From Thermoascus crustaceus (taxonomy: Eukaryota > Ascomycota > Eurotiomycetes > Eurotiales > Thermoascaceae): a DNA stretch of 64,000 bases. Of this stretch, positions 10,501-22,779 are shown one piece after another. Numbering within the stretch: position 1 is the stretch's first letter; each line of letters begins with the position of its first letter. The notes below the pieces were generated by a model, which did not search any database, had not been told where the DNA came from, and saw only the letters and a list, made by a program, of their open reading frames with translations. The DNA is taken from assembly GCA_001599835.1 (NCBI GenBank), contig BCIC01000006.1, forward strand, positions 2,252,215-2,316,214. Reading direction: 5' to 3'. A program made the position numbers and the translations under genes.

Positions 10501-13500
10501 CTACCGCCGCTTCCCGGCCTGCATGTTCGTAAAGAGCAGCTTGAAGCCGTTGCACAGCGCCCGCATGTCCGGATACGCGTTCCGCTGCAGCTCGTAGCCC
10601 TGCGGGATCACCTTGACCGGCCAGCTCTGCAGCGACGCGTTCTGGCCCGCCTTGAAGCACAGGTAGAAGTATCCTGGGTACTTGGGGTTGATGCAGAACG
10701 CGTACACCGACCGCTTCGGGTTCGCCTCCGTGTACGTCGTCAACCAGCGCTCTGCCGGCGGTCAGCATGCCGTCAGGACAGGAAGAGAAGAGGAAAAAAA
10801 GAACTTACCGGTGTCGCTCTTGCTGCCGCTCTGGTACTTTTCGTGCATCATCATCTCGTCCACCTTCTTGGCCATCGCCTGCACGTGGTTCACAATCAAC
10901 TCGTCCAGGTCGCTGTACGTGTACTTGCCGCCGATCTTCAGCGTCCGACCGACCGAGAACTCGTTCTCCTTGTCCAGCTCCAGCACGTCGATGTGCTGGT
11001 AGATACCGTCGGACACCTTCCAGGTGACGGCCAGATGGTCGGGCCCCTTGGACGACGGCCGGATGACCACATCGCCGCGGCCCTGGCTTCCCAGGAATTC
11101 CTCCGCCTGCGCAGAGTTGAACGGCCGGAACAGGGGGTGCTTGATGACACGCATCTGGCGACCGCCAACCTGCGTCTTCTCCTGCATCGACTCCCGGTCC
11201 TCCTGCTCCTGGCGCTCGTCCCACTCGCCGCGCATGCGGTCGATGACCTTGCGGTACGGACGGCTCACCTGGTCCTCGCGCAGGGACACGTTGGCGGTAA
11301 AGTTCTTCCGGTTCAGGTACAGGACCTTCGCCTGCACCGTCTGATGCAGCGTGTACAGGCTCCGGACCGGGATGTCGTACCGATCCGTCAGCTCCATCTC
11401 TGGCACAAAGGCATCGATCCCGCAGTCCAGCTTGCCATCGATGTGGTCGTCCGTGATCCGCTTGATGGAGATGGGGACCACCATGCCTTCCGCAAGGGTG
11501 TCGGGGGTTTCGCCCGTGAACATGGTGAAGATGTCGTCCGTGCTGAGGAAGACGAACTGCTTCCGCAGTTCCTCGTAGGGCTGCTGTAGTTCCGCACGGA
11601 TCGTCTCCAGAGTGGCCCGCTTGCGCTGGTTGAGGTTCTTCTCGAGCTGCTCCGCGTACTCCTCCAGGATGAGATCGTTGACACGATCTTGGGCTTCCTC
11701 CTTGAACAGCTTGCGGACGATGGCGCCCGGACCGTTCTCATCCGTCTCAGCCTTGATGTCTTCCTCGTCCAACTCAAGCGCATCTGCCGCCATCTTGCGG
11801 CCGATATCGTAGTCTTCAGGGTGAACACGGGTGTTGTCGAGGGGATCCGCGTCGGGATCGGCGTTTTCGAAGTCGATGTACAGGAAGCTGGCGCAGTTGT
11901 TCCACACCTTCACGCCCATCGCGGGATATTGAGTATTGACACCCAGCAGCTCAGCCCGGCTGTTCACGACGCCACCATTCAAGTTGACAATCTTCAGCAG
12001 GTGTGCAGCCTTCCGAGGGCCCAGCCCACAGACATACGGCAGGAGGTTGGCGGTCGAGGTATCAGTAACCGCCTCGTTGATATCGACACCAACAAGGTTG
12101 ACCATATCCACCAGAGCAGTCTCCAGCTGTTTCAAGATCAGATCCTGCGAGACGAGCTGCTGGCCGGGCTTGAACTGGATGGAAACAATGTCGCGGCCAA
12201 GTGAAGCGTACTCCTTCATAGGACTCTGCAGGTAGTGGGCCAGTGCAACACAGTAATGAGTCAAGGGAGCGAAACCAGGATGCTCGTGCCTTGCCCGCTC
12301 ACTGTGCTGGTAGAGACGTGCAACCTCGTCGTTGACAATGACGACTTCGAGTCGATCGCTGACTTCCTCGTCGCGGTCATCGGTGTACGGTGCGCCGCGC
12401 AGATCCTTCTTGTCCACGAGATCGGTGAGCTGCTTGTAGAGTTTCCGCGTCTCAGGAGAGAACCCGGAGATACCGATGACATCCGGCTTTCGACGCCCGA
12501 CGAGTTCCACGAAGGCCTCCACATCCTTCCCGTCATTGATATTGCGGTCCTTGTCACCGACGGACAGGTCTGTGAACTTGCCGTTCTCCAGCACGCGTCC
12601 GTCCTCTTCCACCCACGCCCAGTGGATTGGCTCTCTGCCGACAATGCCAGAGCCGTTTGACAGAGCCAGGACGCGAGGGACAGTACCGAGAACCATGCCC
12701 TTGGGCTTGTAGGGCGCCTGGTCCAGCCGCATCGAGAAGGCTTCCCTGCATTCCTTGGCAACGTGATTCTCGCATTCCTGTCGGATGTTCTCCTTCACAC
12801 TGCGGCTCATCAATTTCTCCAGCTTCGTGAGCGCCATGTTGAGGACTTCTCGGCGTTCTCGGTTCCAGGCGTCAGCGATTTCACTCTGGTTGTCGGACTC
12901 GATGTCCGAGTACAGACGCTGCCGGAAGTTGTCGAAGTTCTGGAAACGGACTTTGACCTCAACCAGGCCCTCCTCCTCGGCCTTCAGCATGCGAAGATAC
13001 AGTTCCGGCCGGCGAGCGATATCGCTGAGCTGCTGGTTCCGCAGGTATTTGAACTCGTAGTACGGGTGCTGCTCATCGATTCTCTTGAGACCCTTCTCAG
13101 TCCGGAAACATTCGACGACTCCGTTCATGTAGTACGCCTGTCGGATCACCTTGCGCATCTTGGGGCTCATGACGAGTTCCTCCGCGAACATGCTCCTGGC
13201 GGCTTTCAGCGCATGGGAAGCGTTCGAGAAGTCGGAATCCAGCAACGAGTCTGCCATCTCATCCGGTCGCTCGCTGGGATCTTCGGTGTATTGACGACGT
13301 CCCTCCTTCAGGGCGTTCTGAGCAAAAGCGTCCGGAGTGATGCCAAAGGCTCGAACGAGACCATAAACCTTGCCATTCCGGACACGCTCAAAGAACGTCT
13401 TCGTCGTAGCCTTTCTCCGGTGAGCTGCCTCTCCGTTGCCGTTGGTCTCCCCGTTCGCCGTCAAAGCCATGTCCTTGAGCTGCGATGCATACTGGAAGTG

Positions 13501-14954
13501 GATGTAGTCCTGCACGTCCTGGAGCTCTTCCATGGTCACAGCCGCAGGAAGCATCTCCTCAAAGACGCTGTCTTCGATATTGAACATGCTGTGTAGGTTA
13601 TCGTAGGTCTTCTGGATCGTATTCCGCTTGTCAATCAGAGCCCTGAACTTCAGATCGTAGTCGAAGATATCCCACAGATCGGTCATGTTCAGAAGCTTCT
13701 CTGCCTTGATCGAGTATTGAGGGGCGTCAGGGTTGGCTGGGTCAGGCGAGACGGGCACCTTGGCGGCATGGATCACGTAGTCCTTCCGGTGCTGGAAGAT
13801 GAACGGCACTTCCCAGTCCTCCGTGACCATGAACTCCAGCACCTTGGCAACGGAGCGCTGGAACGGCTCCCGCAGGTCGGGCTCGATCCGCTTCTTCAGC
13901 AGCATCAGGTTCGATATCCAGGCGGCTTCCTCCCTGAGCTGCTCGTCCGTGAGAAGGACATGTTTGTATGGTTTGCGCGCCAGCTGGTGTCGCTCGGGTT
14001 CGTCGGTGAGACGGATCTCATTGTCCTCCTCCGTCAACATCTTCTCCGCCAGCTGCGACGGCTCGAAGACATCCTTCAGATCGAGGTGCTTCTCCTCGTC
14101 CTCGTGCTCTTCTTCCTCCTGCTCCTCCATCTCCAGAGCAAACAGGTACTCGTTGCCGTCTCCGAACGCCATGCGCATGTCCTCCAGGGCGTTCTCATCC
14201 AACCCGGCCGCATCTGTGACCCCCAGGCCCGAGATGCCCTTCCGGGCCGGGCGCGCGATCTCCTCGTCTTCGCGTTCTCGCTGGATTTCCTCGTCCGAGA
14301 AGACATCCTCTTCGATGAAATCGTCCATCTCATCGTGGATACCGCGCCCCCTCCTGCCATATTCGGCCTCTTCCTCGTCGTCGGACCTGAAGATGTCGTC
14401 GATGCCTTGGGAGGTGCCACGGTCACGGTCTTTGTGTCCGCGCTTTAGACGCTTGAACTTGGACTGTAGCAGGATAGTTAGACACAGTAGAATCCTCTGG
14501 TCTAGGAATGGGACGTACCTCGGCCGCCACGGGGGGCTGGAAACCCGGGTTGTGTTCCCCGATCAGGTACAGATCCTCCTCGTCGAGGCCTTCGTCCTCG
14601 CGCTCACGCTCCTCCCTGCGGCGCTTCCGCTTTTCCCGGCGACGCTCCGCGCGCTCCTCGATCTCTTCATCTTCGTCGACGATGAAGCCTTCGCGAACCT
14701 GACAGATTGGCGGTCAGCAAACAGCTCCGGTCGTAAACACCGACGGGGGAGCTTCGGGGGGGGGGGNGGCAACTTACAGCTCGGGCAGCCTCCTCGTCAT
14801 CCTCATCTTCATCCTCGTCCTCCTCGCTCGAATCGACGTAGGGGCCAACCGTGCCAGCACCCTGCTTGATCTCACCGGTCACCTCGTCGAACTCCTCCTC
14901 GTTCTCCTCCTCGTCCAGCAAGGCCTCACCTTCGATGAGGTCGTGGGTGCTCAT
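10501..14954 (-). CDS. spt6: Transcription elongation factor SPT6
   Basis: Four exons, 14954-14778, 14698-14519, 14463-10809 and 10751-10501, join in frame to 1,420 residues. Introns are 79, 55 and 57 bp with GTAAGT/GTACGT donors and CAG acceptors. The order is that of SPT6: a long acidic N-terminus (EEDEDEDEDDEEAARA), a helical core, a YqgF/RNase H-like fold (about 700-870, MVLGTVPRVLALSNGSG), helix-hairpin-helix (about 885-960, LPYVCGLGPRKAAHLLKI), an S1 domain (about 1110-1180) and tandem SH2 domains (about 1225-1420, GDVVIRPSSKGPDHLAVTW). SPT6 is a histone chaperone that travels with RNA polymerase II and binds the phosphorylated Rpb1 linker through its SH2 pair. The last intron lies inside the SH2 region. 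The first intron contains an unresolved base. The gene is divergent from the MAP kinase kinase gene at 16084. Confidence 0.96.
14767..14767. other. Ambiguous base (n) at a G-run
   Basis: The only undetermined base in the window follows eleven G residues (14756-14766) inside spt6 intron 1. It marks a homopolymer that the assembly did not resolve. It does not affect the coding sequence. Confidence 0.95.
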
Positions 14955-16083
14955 GTTGGCTGCGCGTGGTCACGGACGGAAGCAGGCGCAGGAAACACGG
15001 CAAGCCAGGTCGACACAGAGCAAGAAATGATGAAGAGAGAAAGCAGAGACAGAAGTCGGCCGCGTCTCGTCGACAGCAGCTCCAGGTCCAGGGACGAAAA
15101 AGCGCGGCTCTCGTGGCGAGGGCGCCAGCCCCGAAGCGGTCTAGAGGTGGCTGGTGCGTGAGGCTGGTGCGGAGCTTTGTTGACGCCTCAGGCAGCATCA
15201 GGCAGCTTCTGGTACACCGTCTTGGACAGTCTGACAGCACGAGAATCCAAGACGGACTTAACCCAGAGCCCCACCGCTCATCTCCCGCCAAAGATCTGAC
15301 ACTGCCGAGAAGCGAAGCTCGTCGCGATAAAGCCAGGACAAGTATCGGACGAGACGGAGGCCATGGTGAGACAGCCAGGGCGAGGTGGCACAGGGAGAGA
15401 GGACAGAACACAGTCTACGAGCTTCTTTGTTCAGGGGCTAGGATGGACAACATCACGAGTATACCGTACAAAGTAGAGGACCCGATCCAAAAGAACAGAG
15501 CTCTGTCGTAAGAACACAAAGAGAGCTGTCTCTCGCTTTCTCCAGGCCGCTAGCACACCGGTGGATACGGCGGAGGTACCGGTACCTGGGCAGCGCGCTG
15601 TGTGTGCGTGAAGCCCGCGTACTGGTACTCCGTCCGCTCCCCCGCCAGCAACCCCGTGCTCGCCCACGGTTCACCTCCCGTCTCAGGAACAGGCCGACCT
15701 TCTTCTCCTCCAGCTCTCCTCCATCTTCTGCTCGACCTGTTCTCGAGCAGCCCTTCACATTCCTCCAATCCGCCTGGCTCTGCAGTGCCAACAGCCGTCG
15801 TCGTCCCCAGCGGCTCTCCCTGGGGCTCTGATTGGCGCTGCCTGTCTTCAGTGCCCAACCCACGAGTCCTGTCCGCTCTCCTCGCGCCGCGCTGCCAAAG
15901 GGGCCTGGCGCTGGCCCATCCACGATATCCCGGCCCCGCTGTGCTCTAAGAAAAGCTCACGCCAAAATTGAAGACGCACGGTCAAGGGAGCGGTCTCTTC
16001 GTCTCGAGACCTCTTCCTTTCCCATCCTCCTCCCCCTCACCGTTCCTCCTGCACCGTAGATCCGCTCCCCGCAGCTGTCGGTC
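14955..16083. promoter_or_regulatory. Divergent promoter region, spt6 / ste7-type kinase
   Basis: About 1.1 kb separates the start codons of spt6 (minus) and the MAP kinase kinase (plus). No coding similarity is visible. The stretch before 16084 is C/T-rich (about 15960-16060), as is common for fungal 5' leaders. Core promoter elements could not be assigned. Confidence 0.5.
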
Positions 16084-17862
16084 ATGGCGGACGCGTTCAA
16101 AGCTCGCACCCTGAAACGCAAGAATGTCAAGGGCCTGGCCCTAAATGCGACCCCCAAGACGGCCTCCAAGCCGTCCGACGGCGATTCCCAGATCCCCGGC
16201 GCCCTGGGCAACCTCGACAGTCACCGCACCGACACCCTCGAGATCGGCCTCGAGTTCAAGCTCGACCTCCGCAGTGAAGACCTGATCACGCTGAAGGAGG
16301 TGGGTGCGGGAAATGGCGGCACCGTGTCCAAGGTCATGCATGCCTCCACCAAGGTCATCATGGCCAGGAAGGTAATTTGCAATTCTTCGGCCTATCCTCG
16401 CCCCTGCTGACGTGACAGATCATCCGGGTGGACGCCAAAGAGAATGTCAGGAAGCAGATCTTGCGTGAGCTTCAGGTGGGCCACGACTGCAACTCCCCGT
16501 ATATTGTCACCTTCTACGGCGCCTTCCAGAACGAGGCCAGAGATATCGTGCTATGCATGGAATACATGGACTGCGGGTGGGTCTCATGAAACGTGGATAT
16601 GTCTTTTTGCTTATGGCTGACGAGTGCTCCTGCAGCTCTCTCGACCGCATCTCTAAGGACTTCGGCCCGGTCCGAGTCGACGTGCTGGGCAAGATCACAG
16701 AGTCCATTCTGGCCGGTCTGGTCTACCTGTACGAGACGCACCGCATCATGCACCGAGACATCAAGCCCTCGAACGTCCTGGTCAATTCCCGAGGAAATAT
16801 CAAGCTCTGTGACTTCGGTGTCGCGACGGAGACGGTCAACTCTGTCGCGGACACCTTCGTCGGAACATCGACCTACATGGCGCCAGAGCGTATCCAGGGA
16901 GGTGCTTACACTGTCCGATCTGACGTGTGGAGTGTGGGTCTGACGGTCATGGAACTGGCCGTTGGACGTTTCCCGTTCGACGCGAGTGATTCCTCCGCGG
17001 GAGATCGAGCGAGTGCTGGCCCGATGGGTATCCTCGACTTGCTTCAGCAGATCGTCCACGAGCCAGCTCCTAAGTTGCCCAAGAGTGACGCTTTCCCTCC
17101 GATTCTGCACGAGTTTGTTGCCAAGTGTCTGCTGAAGAAGCCTGAGGAACGACCAACCCCGCGGGAGCTCTACGTAAGAATTCTCCGGCTCTTTCGTGTT
17201 AGCAGTGGAAGCGTGGATTCTGACATTTATGATAGGACAAAGATGCTTTCCTGCAAGCGGCGAAGAGAACGCCAGTCGACCTGCAGGAATGGGCCATCAG
17301 TATGATGGACAAGTCGAACCGCAAGTCGTATCTCGCACCTCCGCCGCCAAAGTCTCTCAATCGCGATGGTTCGAGCTCATCGCCGAAGCCGCCGCCCAAG
17401 CCGCCAACCAGTTCCTCGCACTCGTCACAAGGATCTCAGAGGCCGTCTCACCACACTCCGACCTCCGGTGAAATCCCGCTGAACATCTCAAGTGACATTG
17501 CCGGACATGGGCATTACAACTCTCACTCCAAGCCTGCGCCCAACCCAATCATGATGGCAAGATCGCCGCCGCCTCCCTCGCTAGAACATCTTTCTCTCGA
17601 GACGAGGGATCCCCACGGCAGTGAAAGGGGCCGTAACCGCCTCTACCCTGGTGACCCGTTTTCGGCAGTCGACTCGCCTTCGCGCCCCGGGCTGGGCCAG
17701 CGCTCGACGAGCTCACATAACACGACAACACGATCGCAATTGCAGGCCACTTCGACGCTGCCGATTCGTGCCGCGCCTCCTCCAAACCATCCACCGCCTC
17801 CGCCGCCAGTGTCCGCTGGAGGATCTCGGGGAGCCTATCCGAATAAGGTGCGCGGCGAATAG
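16084..17862 (+). CDS. ste7: MAP kinase kinase, Ste7 type
   Basis: Four exons, 16084-16371, 16419-16576, 16636-17173 and 17236-17862, give 536 residues. All kinase landmarks are present: glycine loop GAGNGGTVSKV, catalytic lysine in VIMARK, HRDIKPSNVLVN, DFG, and the activation segment SVADTFVGTSTYMAPERI, whose Ser and Thr are placed as in MAPKKs. The N-terminus has a basic stretch followed by an L-x-L motif (KRKNVKGLAL), which looks like a D-type MAPK docking site. The roughly 210 residues after the kinase domain are Pro/Ser-rich (KPPPKPPTSSS and PPPPPPVS) and low in complexity. Family resemblance places it with the Ste7 kinase of the pheromone/filamentation (Fus3/Kss1-like) cascade, not with the cell-wall or HOG MAPKKs. 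That assignment rests on recognition of the N-terminal and activation-loop context. Confidence 0.9.
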
Positions 17863-18658
17863 ACGAGATATGTTTTCATTTAGCGCGATGCGAAGCTGCA
17901 GCGATCGAAAAGATATACATGTGATATATATCACGAGACGATTTCCGGGAAGAGCTTGCATACGTCCTCTTTTGACTTTTGTGATCCAGATGTACGGTTT
18001 CCCGCAGTTTTCCATGAGTTCGGTTTGTTGTCGAAATGTCCGATCTGGTCAGTGGTTCATCTCTTCCCTTCTTTTCCCTTTTTCCTTTCGTTTAGTCGCA
18101 ATTCCCACTATGTCGTGTATATGACCTGTTCTGAGGGATATTTCTTTTCCTTCTAACGATTCCTGCATCGCAAGGCGTCTATCTTTCTATTTCATATTCC
18201 CCATGTCTGTGGTCTCCTTTTTCATTTTTTCCCCTATTCTCTTCTCCTCTGGCGACGACCTGATGAACGCGATCCAGCGTGCATGCGTTGATTGATTGAT
18301 ATACTGGCCATCCTGCACGGCTGCCTCACGTCATGTAGCAGGAGGGAAGATGTACCGTAGCATCATGTGACGATGATCGAATACCCTCAATCAATGGCTT
18401 GTGGAATAGCAGTATTAGTCTTGATCAGACTTTTGGTAGAGTTAATTGCTGGTTTCGGGAAATTTAAGGATTAAGCTTAAATCCAAGCTTTCTTGTATCC
18501 GTGGATGAGGGACGTTATCGGCCCGCTTTCGGAAACATATACATTACCCTAACTACTGTATACGCAACGGTATATACATCCATACATATCCTATTTATCC
18601 CATCCAATCACAATCTTATACCATACTATCGACATTTCAATATATATACACCTATTAC
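17863..18658. other. Intergenic, two converging 3' UTRs
   Basis: No gene was recognised. T/C-rich stretches at 18050-18250 fit the 3' UTR of the kinase gene. The AT-rich part next to 18658 is probably the 3' UTR of the hydrolase on the minus strand. Confidence 0.6.
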
Positions 18659-19861
18659 TCACTCCCCCCAAAAAACCCTCTCCAACCTCTCACACATCAG
18701 ACTTATCGCCCTCCTCCCCGCCTCCAACACCCCATCCATCGCCAGAAACGGATGCGGCATCCCCTCCATCACCACCAGATCCACATCCTTCACACCTGCG
18801 GATTGGAGTTTCCGCGCGTAGGCTTCGCCTTCGTGGCGGAGGACGTCGAGTTCGCCGACCATTATCAACGCGGGGGGCAGTTGACTCCAATGGTTGTGGC
18901 TGTCCTCGGCAGGGTAGAGGAGAGGACTAGCGTCCGGATTCGCCCAGTCAGATTCGTTAGGGAGGTAGTGTCGTCTATACCAGAGCATCTTGGCCGCGGG
19001 AAGGGCGGGGGTGTGTTCGTAGGTTGAGTAAGAGGGGTTTGCGGCTGTCGTGGCGGTGTTGTCTGTGACGGGGACGGAGAGGAGTTGGATTTGTATATTG
19101 ATCGGTTTTAGGCCTGGTTCTGATTCTGATGGAGAGGGTAGGTTTTGGTTGTGGAGGAGGGCTTTATGCGTCATGACGGCCGCGAGGTTCCCGCCCGCGG
19201 AGGAGCCGCCGATGGCGAGTTTGGTTGGGTTCAGGGAGAGTTTGAGTTGGGTGGATGGGGAGGTTAGCCAGAGGAGGGAGGACCAGGCGTCGTGGACGGC
19301 GGCGGGGAAGGGGTTTTCGGGGGCTAGTCTATTTGTCTTGTCAGCTTTTTGGGTATAGATACTAGATTATCTACCTAGGTAGAATATGTATATACGGGTT
19401 AAAGAAAAAAGGGGGGAATACCTATAATCAACAGTAACAACCACACACCTCCCCCTGACACACAAATGACTACACACCGTATTCTCCGTATCGATATTCC
19501 CTAGCACCCACCCCCCGCCATGAAAATATAACATGGCCGGCCATCCCCCCTGTGGCGTGTCTCCCTTGGGAGTGAAGACCCGAACCTTGATATCCGGTCC
19601 TTCACTCTCACTCTCACCCGGACTGAACCCTTCGATATGTTTCCGCTGGATGAGTATGTCTTCGACATTCCCAACTTCCAGGACGGGTCCGCCCCCGGGG
19701 ATCAGGACGCCACCGGTCCGCGAGGCCTCGACGGGCTGGTAGTGCACCTGTTGCTTGTCGATGACGTGTTGGTTGTAGAAGGCGACGTAGTCCGGGTGGA
19801 GTTTGGATGCGACGGAGGGGTGGAGGGGGTAGGGGGGTTGGGGTGTCTCTTCCGAGGACAT
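18659..19861 (-). CDS. Alpha/beta hydrolase, HSL (lipase/esterase family IV) type
   Basis: Exons 19861-19422 and 19328-18659 are joined across a 93-bp intron (GTATTC...AATAG) and give 369 residues. The oxyanion-hole motif is YFHGGGWVLG. The nucleophile elbow reads GGSSAGG, so the GxSxG core (GSSAG) has Ser where the family commonly has Asp (GDSAG). The acid is probably in VGELDVLRHEGE and the base in EGMPHPFLAM. There is no signal peptide or membrane segment, which suggests a cytosolic carboxylesterase or lipase of unknown substrate. The intron falls just before LAPENPFPAA, a conserved block of the family. ATG 19861 (MSSEETPQPPYPLHPSVASK) is the first in a frame with the usual N-terminal cap region. 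The gene looks intact and begins the accessory block of the window. Confidence 0.85.
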
Positions 19862-20402
19862 TTTGGATGGATTAAGTTGATTATATCGATATCGATATAG
19901 GATGTACTGTACTGTAGTGAACGGTGATAACGAACGACTAGGAGGTAGGTTCTTAGTGAATGTTTCAAAAAACTGAAGCAAAGAAAACACAAGAAAGATG
20001 TTCAAGCGCACCTTTTCAGTTCAGTTGACCTGCTGGATTTTCGATGGATATAAATAAGTCTGTAGACAAGTCAGTCTTCTTCCTACTTACTAGTCTAGAC
20101 TAACCAGCGAGTTCGTCCATCTCAGTCAGCATCATCTTTGCCCCGCTCGTTCTGCGGATCAGACCTCCTGGAGATGCGGGGTGAGATGGTATGATATGAT
20201 ATGGTGATATGATACGGTCCGAGAAGATGCTATTTCGGGAAACCTATCACGATCTATATCGTTAGCTTGAACTTTTTACCATCTCGTTGATAGCGGACTG
20301 GCTGCTCGGGTTTGTGCTAAACTAAACCTGCCCGCACCAGACGAGGGATGGGAGATAAGGACCGGAGATTGGACCGTCACATTTCTTGGTCCGAGACGGT
20401 TC
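19862..20402. other. Intergenic, upstream of the hydrolase
   Basis: Promoter side of the minus-strand hydrolase. It shows the short repeated tract ATGATATGATATGGTGATATGATA at 20190-20213. No coding similarity was seen. Confidence 0.5.
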
Positions 20403-21983
20403 GTGATCGCTCTCGTTGCGAGGAGATCATCAAAGCTAGGTATTCACCTTGACATCGGTGCTGGCAGATTTGTACACGTTGATAAATGTCTAGATCTAAC
20501 ACCGGACCGGTTATTCTGCTATCTGCCCGCGCATCGCGTCCTGGTCTGCCTGCGATGCCAATACGCTGTCCAGCCCGGCGCCATCGCCCGTTATCTCAAG
20601 GAAATCCATCACATCCGTCGAACACGACGCCGTGCGTTCCTCGAATACGTGTCCCGGTTCCAACTGGCTGCACTTGAGGACGTGGTCTTGCCAGATGCGA
20701 CGCAGTTCCCTGTGCCCTCTCTGCCCGTTCAAGATGGGTTCGCGTGCCGGTTTGATGATGGTGGCTGTGGATATCTCTGCGTCACGGAGAAGCGCATGAG
20801 GCAGCATTGGATATCGGTGCATCGTGTCCCTGGACGAGAGGGAGTGGACTGGTGTTCGGTGCAGTTGCAGACTTTCTTCAGGGGGAATGCGTTGCGGTAT
20901 TTCACCAGCCCGTTGGCCATGTCATCTTCGTGCGACAGGCACAATATAGAGTCTTTCAGTACAGTAGGAAAATGCAATTTTTGATTGTGTGCAGAATATC
21001 CTCACCTTATTCACATAGGCTTTTCTGTCTCTCGATGCTTGTGACAACAAGGTGGATGGAATCCACAAGACCTTGACCCATTGCCTCTCCCTCAGTGCTA
21101 CCGATTCTCACCTTCTAGACCATTACGCGAACTGAACGTATCGGACCATATCATGAAGTCCAGAAACCGAAAAGGCATTCAGAGTATTTGTTCCCCAGAT
21201 CGCATCTGAGTTTCCCTTTTTGATGCACGGCTCCACATCTAGCGTACCTTGATCCTTCGTAACGACCGAAATATGTTGTCGAAGCGTTGAGACATCAAGA
21301 CCGGGCAATACCCGGTTTTCGACAGGCAATGATAAACGTCGACGAGAAGAACAGCCACGCGGCGCTTGCATTTGGGATTTTCCTCGTGGTGTATTCCCTA
21401 GGTAGTTCAGAGGAGGAGGGGGAGAACCTGTTCTTGGTCGCAGATGATGAGGACCGGTTCCCGCATTTGATCCATTTCTTTCGTGGCGGATGCTCCATGC
21501 TCTTCCCTGTCTGGGACAAGCTCGCTGATGGCCCGTTGACTCCATTGGCAGCTCTCTGGAGGGACGATTTGGATAGTGATGTACCACATGAGGATCCTCT
21601 GCTTCGGTCTCTGCTATCTGCTATGCCTTCTCCAAAGGATGACTTCAACTCCAACCGTTCTTGGTCAAAATGAGGAGTGGGTAATAGATCGCGACGCCGC
21701 TGTCCAGCTCTCAAAAGCCTTTGCATTCGCACGTCATTTAGGCCCATCATTGACGGTCTGGGACGCTTTGAACGCATGGCCGATGAGAGTGTCGCCAGGC
21801 TATCTGAGCCTGCTCAGGGAGCATCATCCTGGGGCGTTGCTCCTGGTCGCTTATCAAGCTGTCCTACTGAGGAGATTGGGGTCTTGCTGGTATTTTGATG
21901 AGGGTCGGGCTAACAGGCTGCTAGATGGTATTGTTCATCGATTACCTGATGGGAGGTGGCGGGAGTTGGCGCCGAATGGATGA
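20403..21983 (+). pseudogene. Composite regulator: OrsD-like C2H2 region plus UPC2-like fungal TF domain, broken
   Basis: The first part (to 20963) encodes two Cys/His segments, YLPAHRVLVCLRCQYAV with H-x3-H about 20 residues on, and FACRFDDGGCGYLCVTEKRM with a following HWISVH, then VQLQTFFRGNALRYF. This is the pattern of the OrsD/DUF3505 family. A plausible 55-bp intron (GTAGGA...ACATAG, 20964-21018) leads in frame into SLSATDSHLLDHYAN, the start of a UPC2-like fungal transcription-factor domain. That domain carries TGA stops in place of residues at 21130 and 21151, a third at about 21247, a frame change near 21250-21290, and another near 21650-21675. The C-terminus is recognisable (WDALNAWPMRVSPGYLSLL, PGALLLVAYQAVLLRR, CWYF). 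No ATG precedes the first part in frame. The gene is therefore non-functional as read. The link between the two halves as one gene is inferred from order, phase and spacing. Confidence 0.65.
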
Positions 21984-22779
21984 CTTTTTGTCTCAAGGAT
22001 CCCCTCTGCGCAAATATTCTGACATCAATGGTTCGCACGCAGAGGCCATGGACAGGTGCCAACCTATCGGATAGAGCTCTGGCCTGGTAGTCGGAACTGA
22101 CCGAGATAGATAGACCAGACAAACTCTCCTAAAGTGCTTGGAACACACTCTAAAAAAGAACTTCCTACTTACTTCGGCAACACTAAAGCGAAATCCCCGT
22201 CCAGCCTTCTAATGCAACACCGAGATGGCCAAAGCAGCGCAGCTCTCCACCCAACCTGAAAGCGTAGGACTCTATGCCATACATTTTTGTCAAGAATACT
22301 TACCTATGTACATGTACCATGGCCTGTTTGGCAAGAGGGACTACGACTAGTTGGTAGGTAGCTACAAAGTATGTACCTATCAAAGTCCACTCCCAGATAC
22401 CTAGTAATATTCCACGAAGGCAGCAATATTAATGATGTGCTTAAAGGGAACGGCACCGGCGTTTTTAAAGTCCCCCTGCAGGGAGCTTTTCAAATCAGGA
22501 AAAGCCATTTGCGATAACACAGCAAATCTAACGTTATGATGGCTTTTAGTCGATGTGAATAAATCCAGAAATGAAAAAGAATGGCACCGTCGATCAAACG
22601 AGGAGCATTTATACTAAGAAGTATATATAGCGTTGTCGGTCCTCCCTGCGACAACATATCCAAGTCGTCATGTTTTGCTCTCCAACCCTTATCTACAGCG
22701 TCACAAGCAATAGAATAAGCAGGTTTTGTTACGTTTAACGCAGTATATTCTCTTCCTTTTTTTATATTATCGATCTGAC
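21984..22779. other. Intergenic between two pseudogenes
   Basis: AT-rich with no coding similarity. It has a TAGGTAGCTA-type motif near 22355. Confidence 0.5.

Noticed and set aside
10423..11589. 388-codon plus-strand frame over the 3' part of spt6
   Set aside because: It is antisense to conserved SH2 and S1 domains, is Leu/Val/Arg-rich and is typical of a mirror frame.
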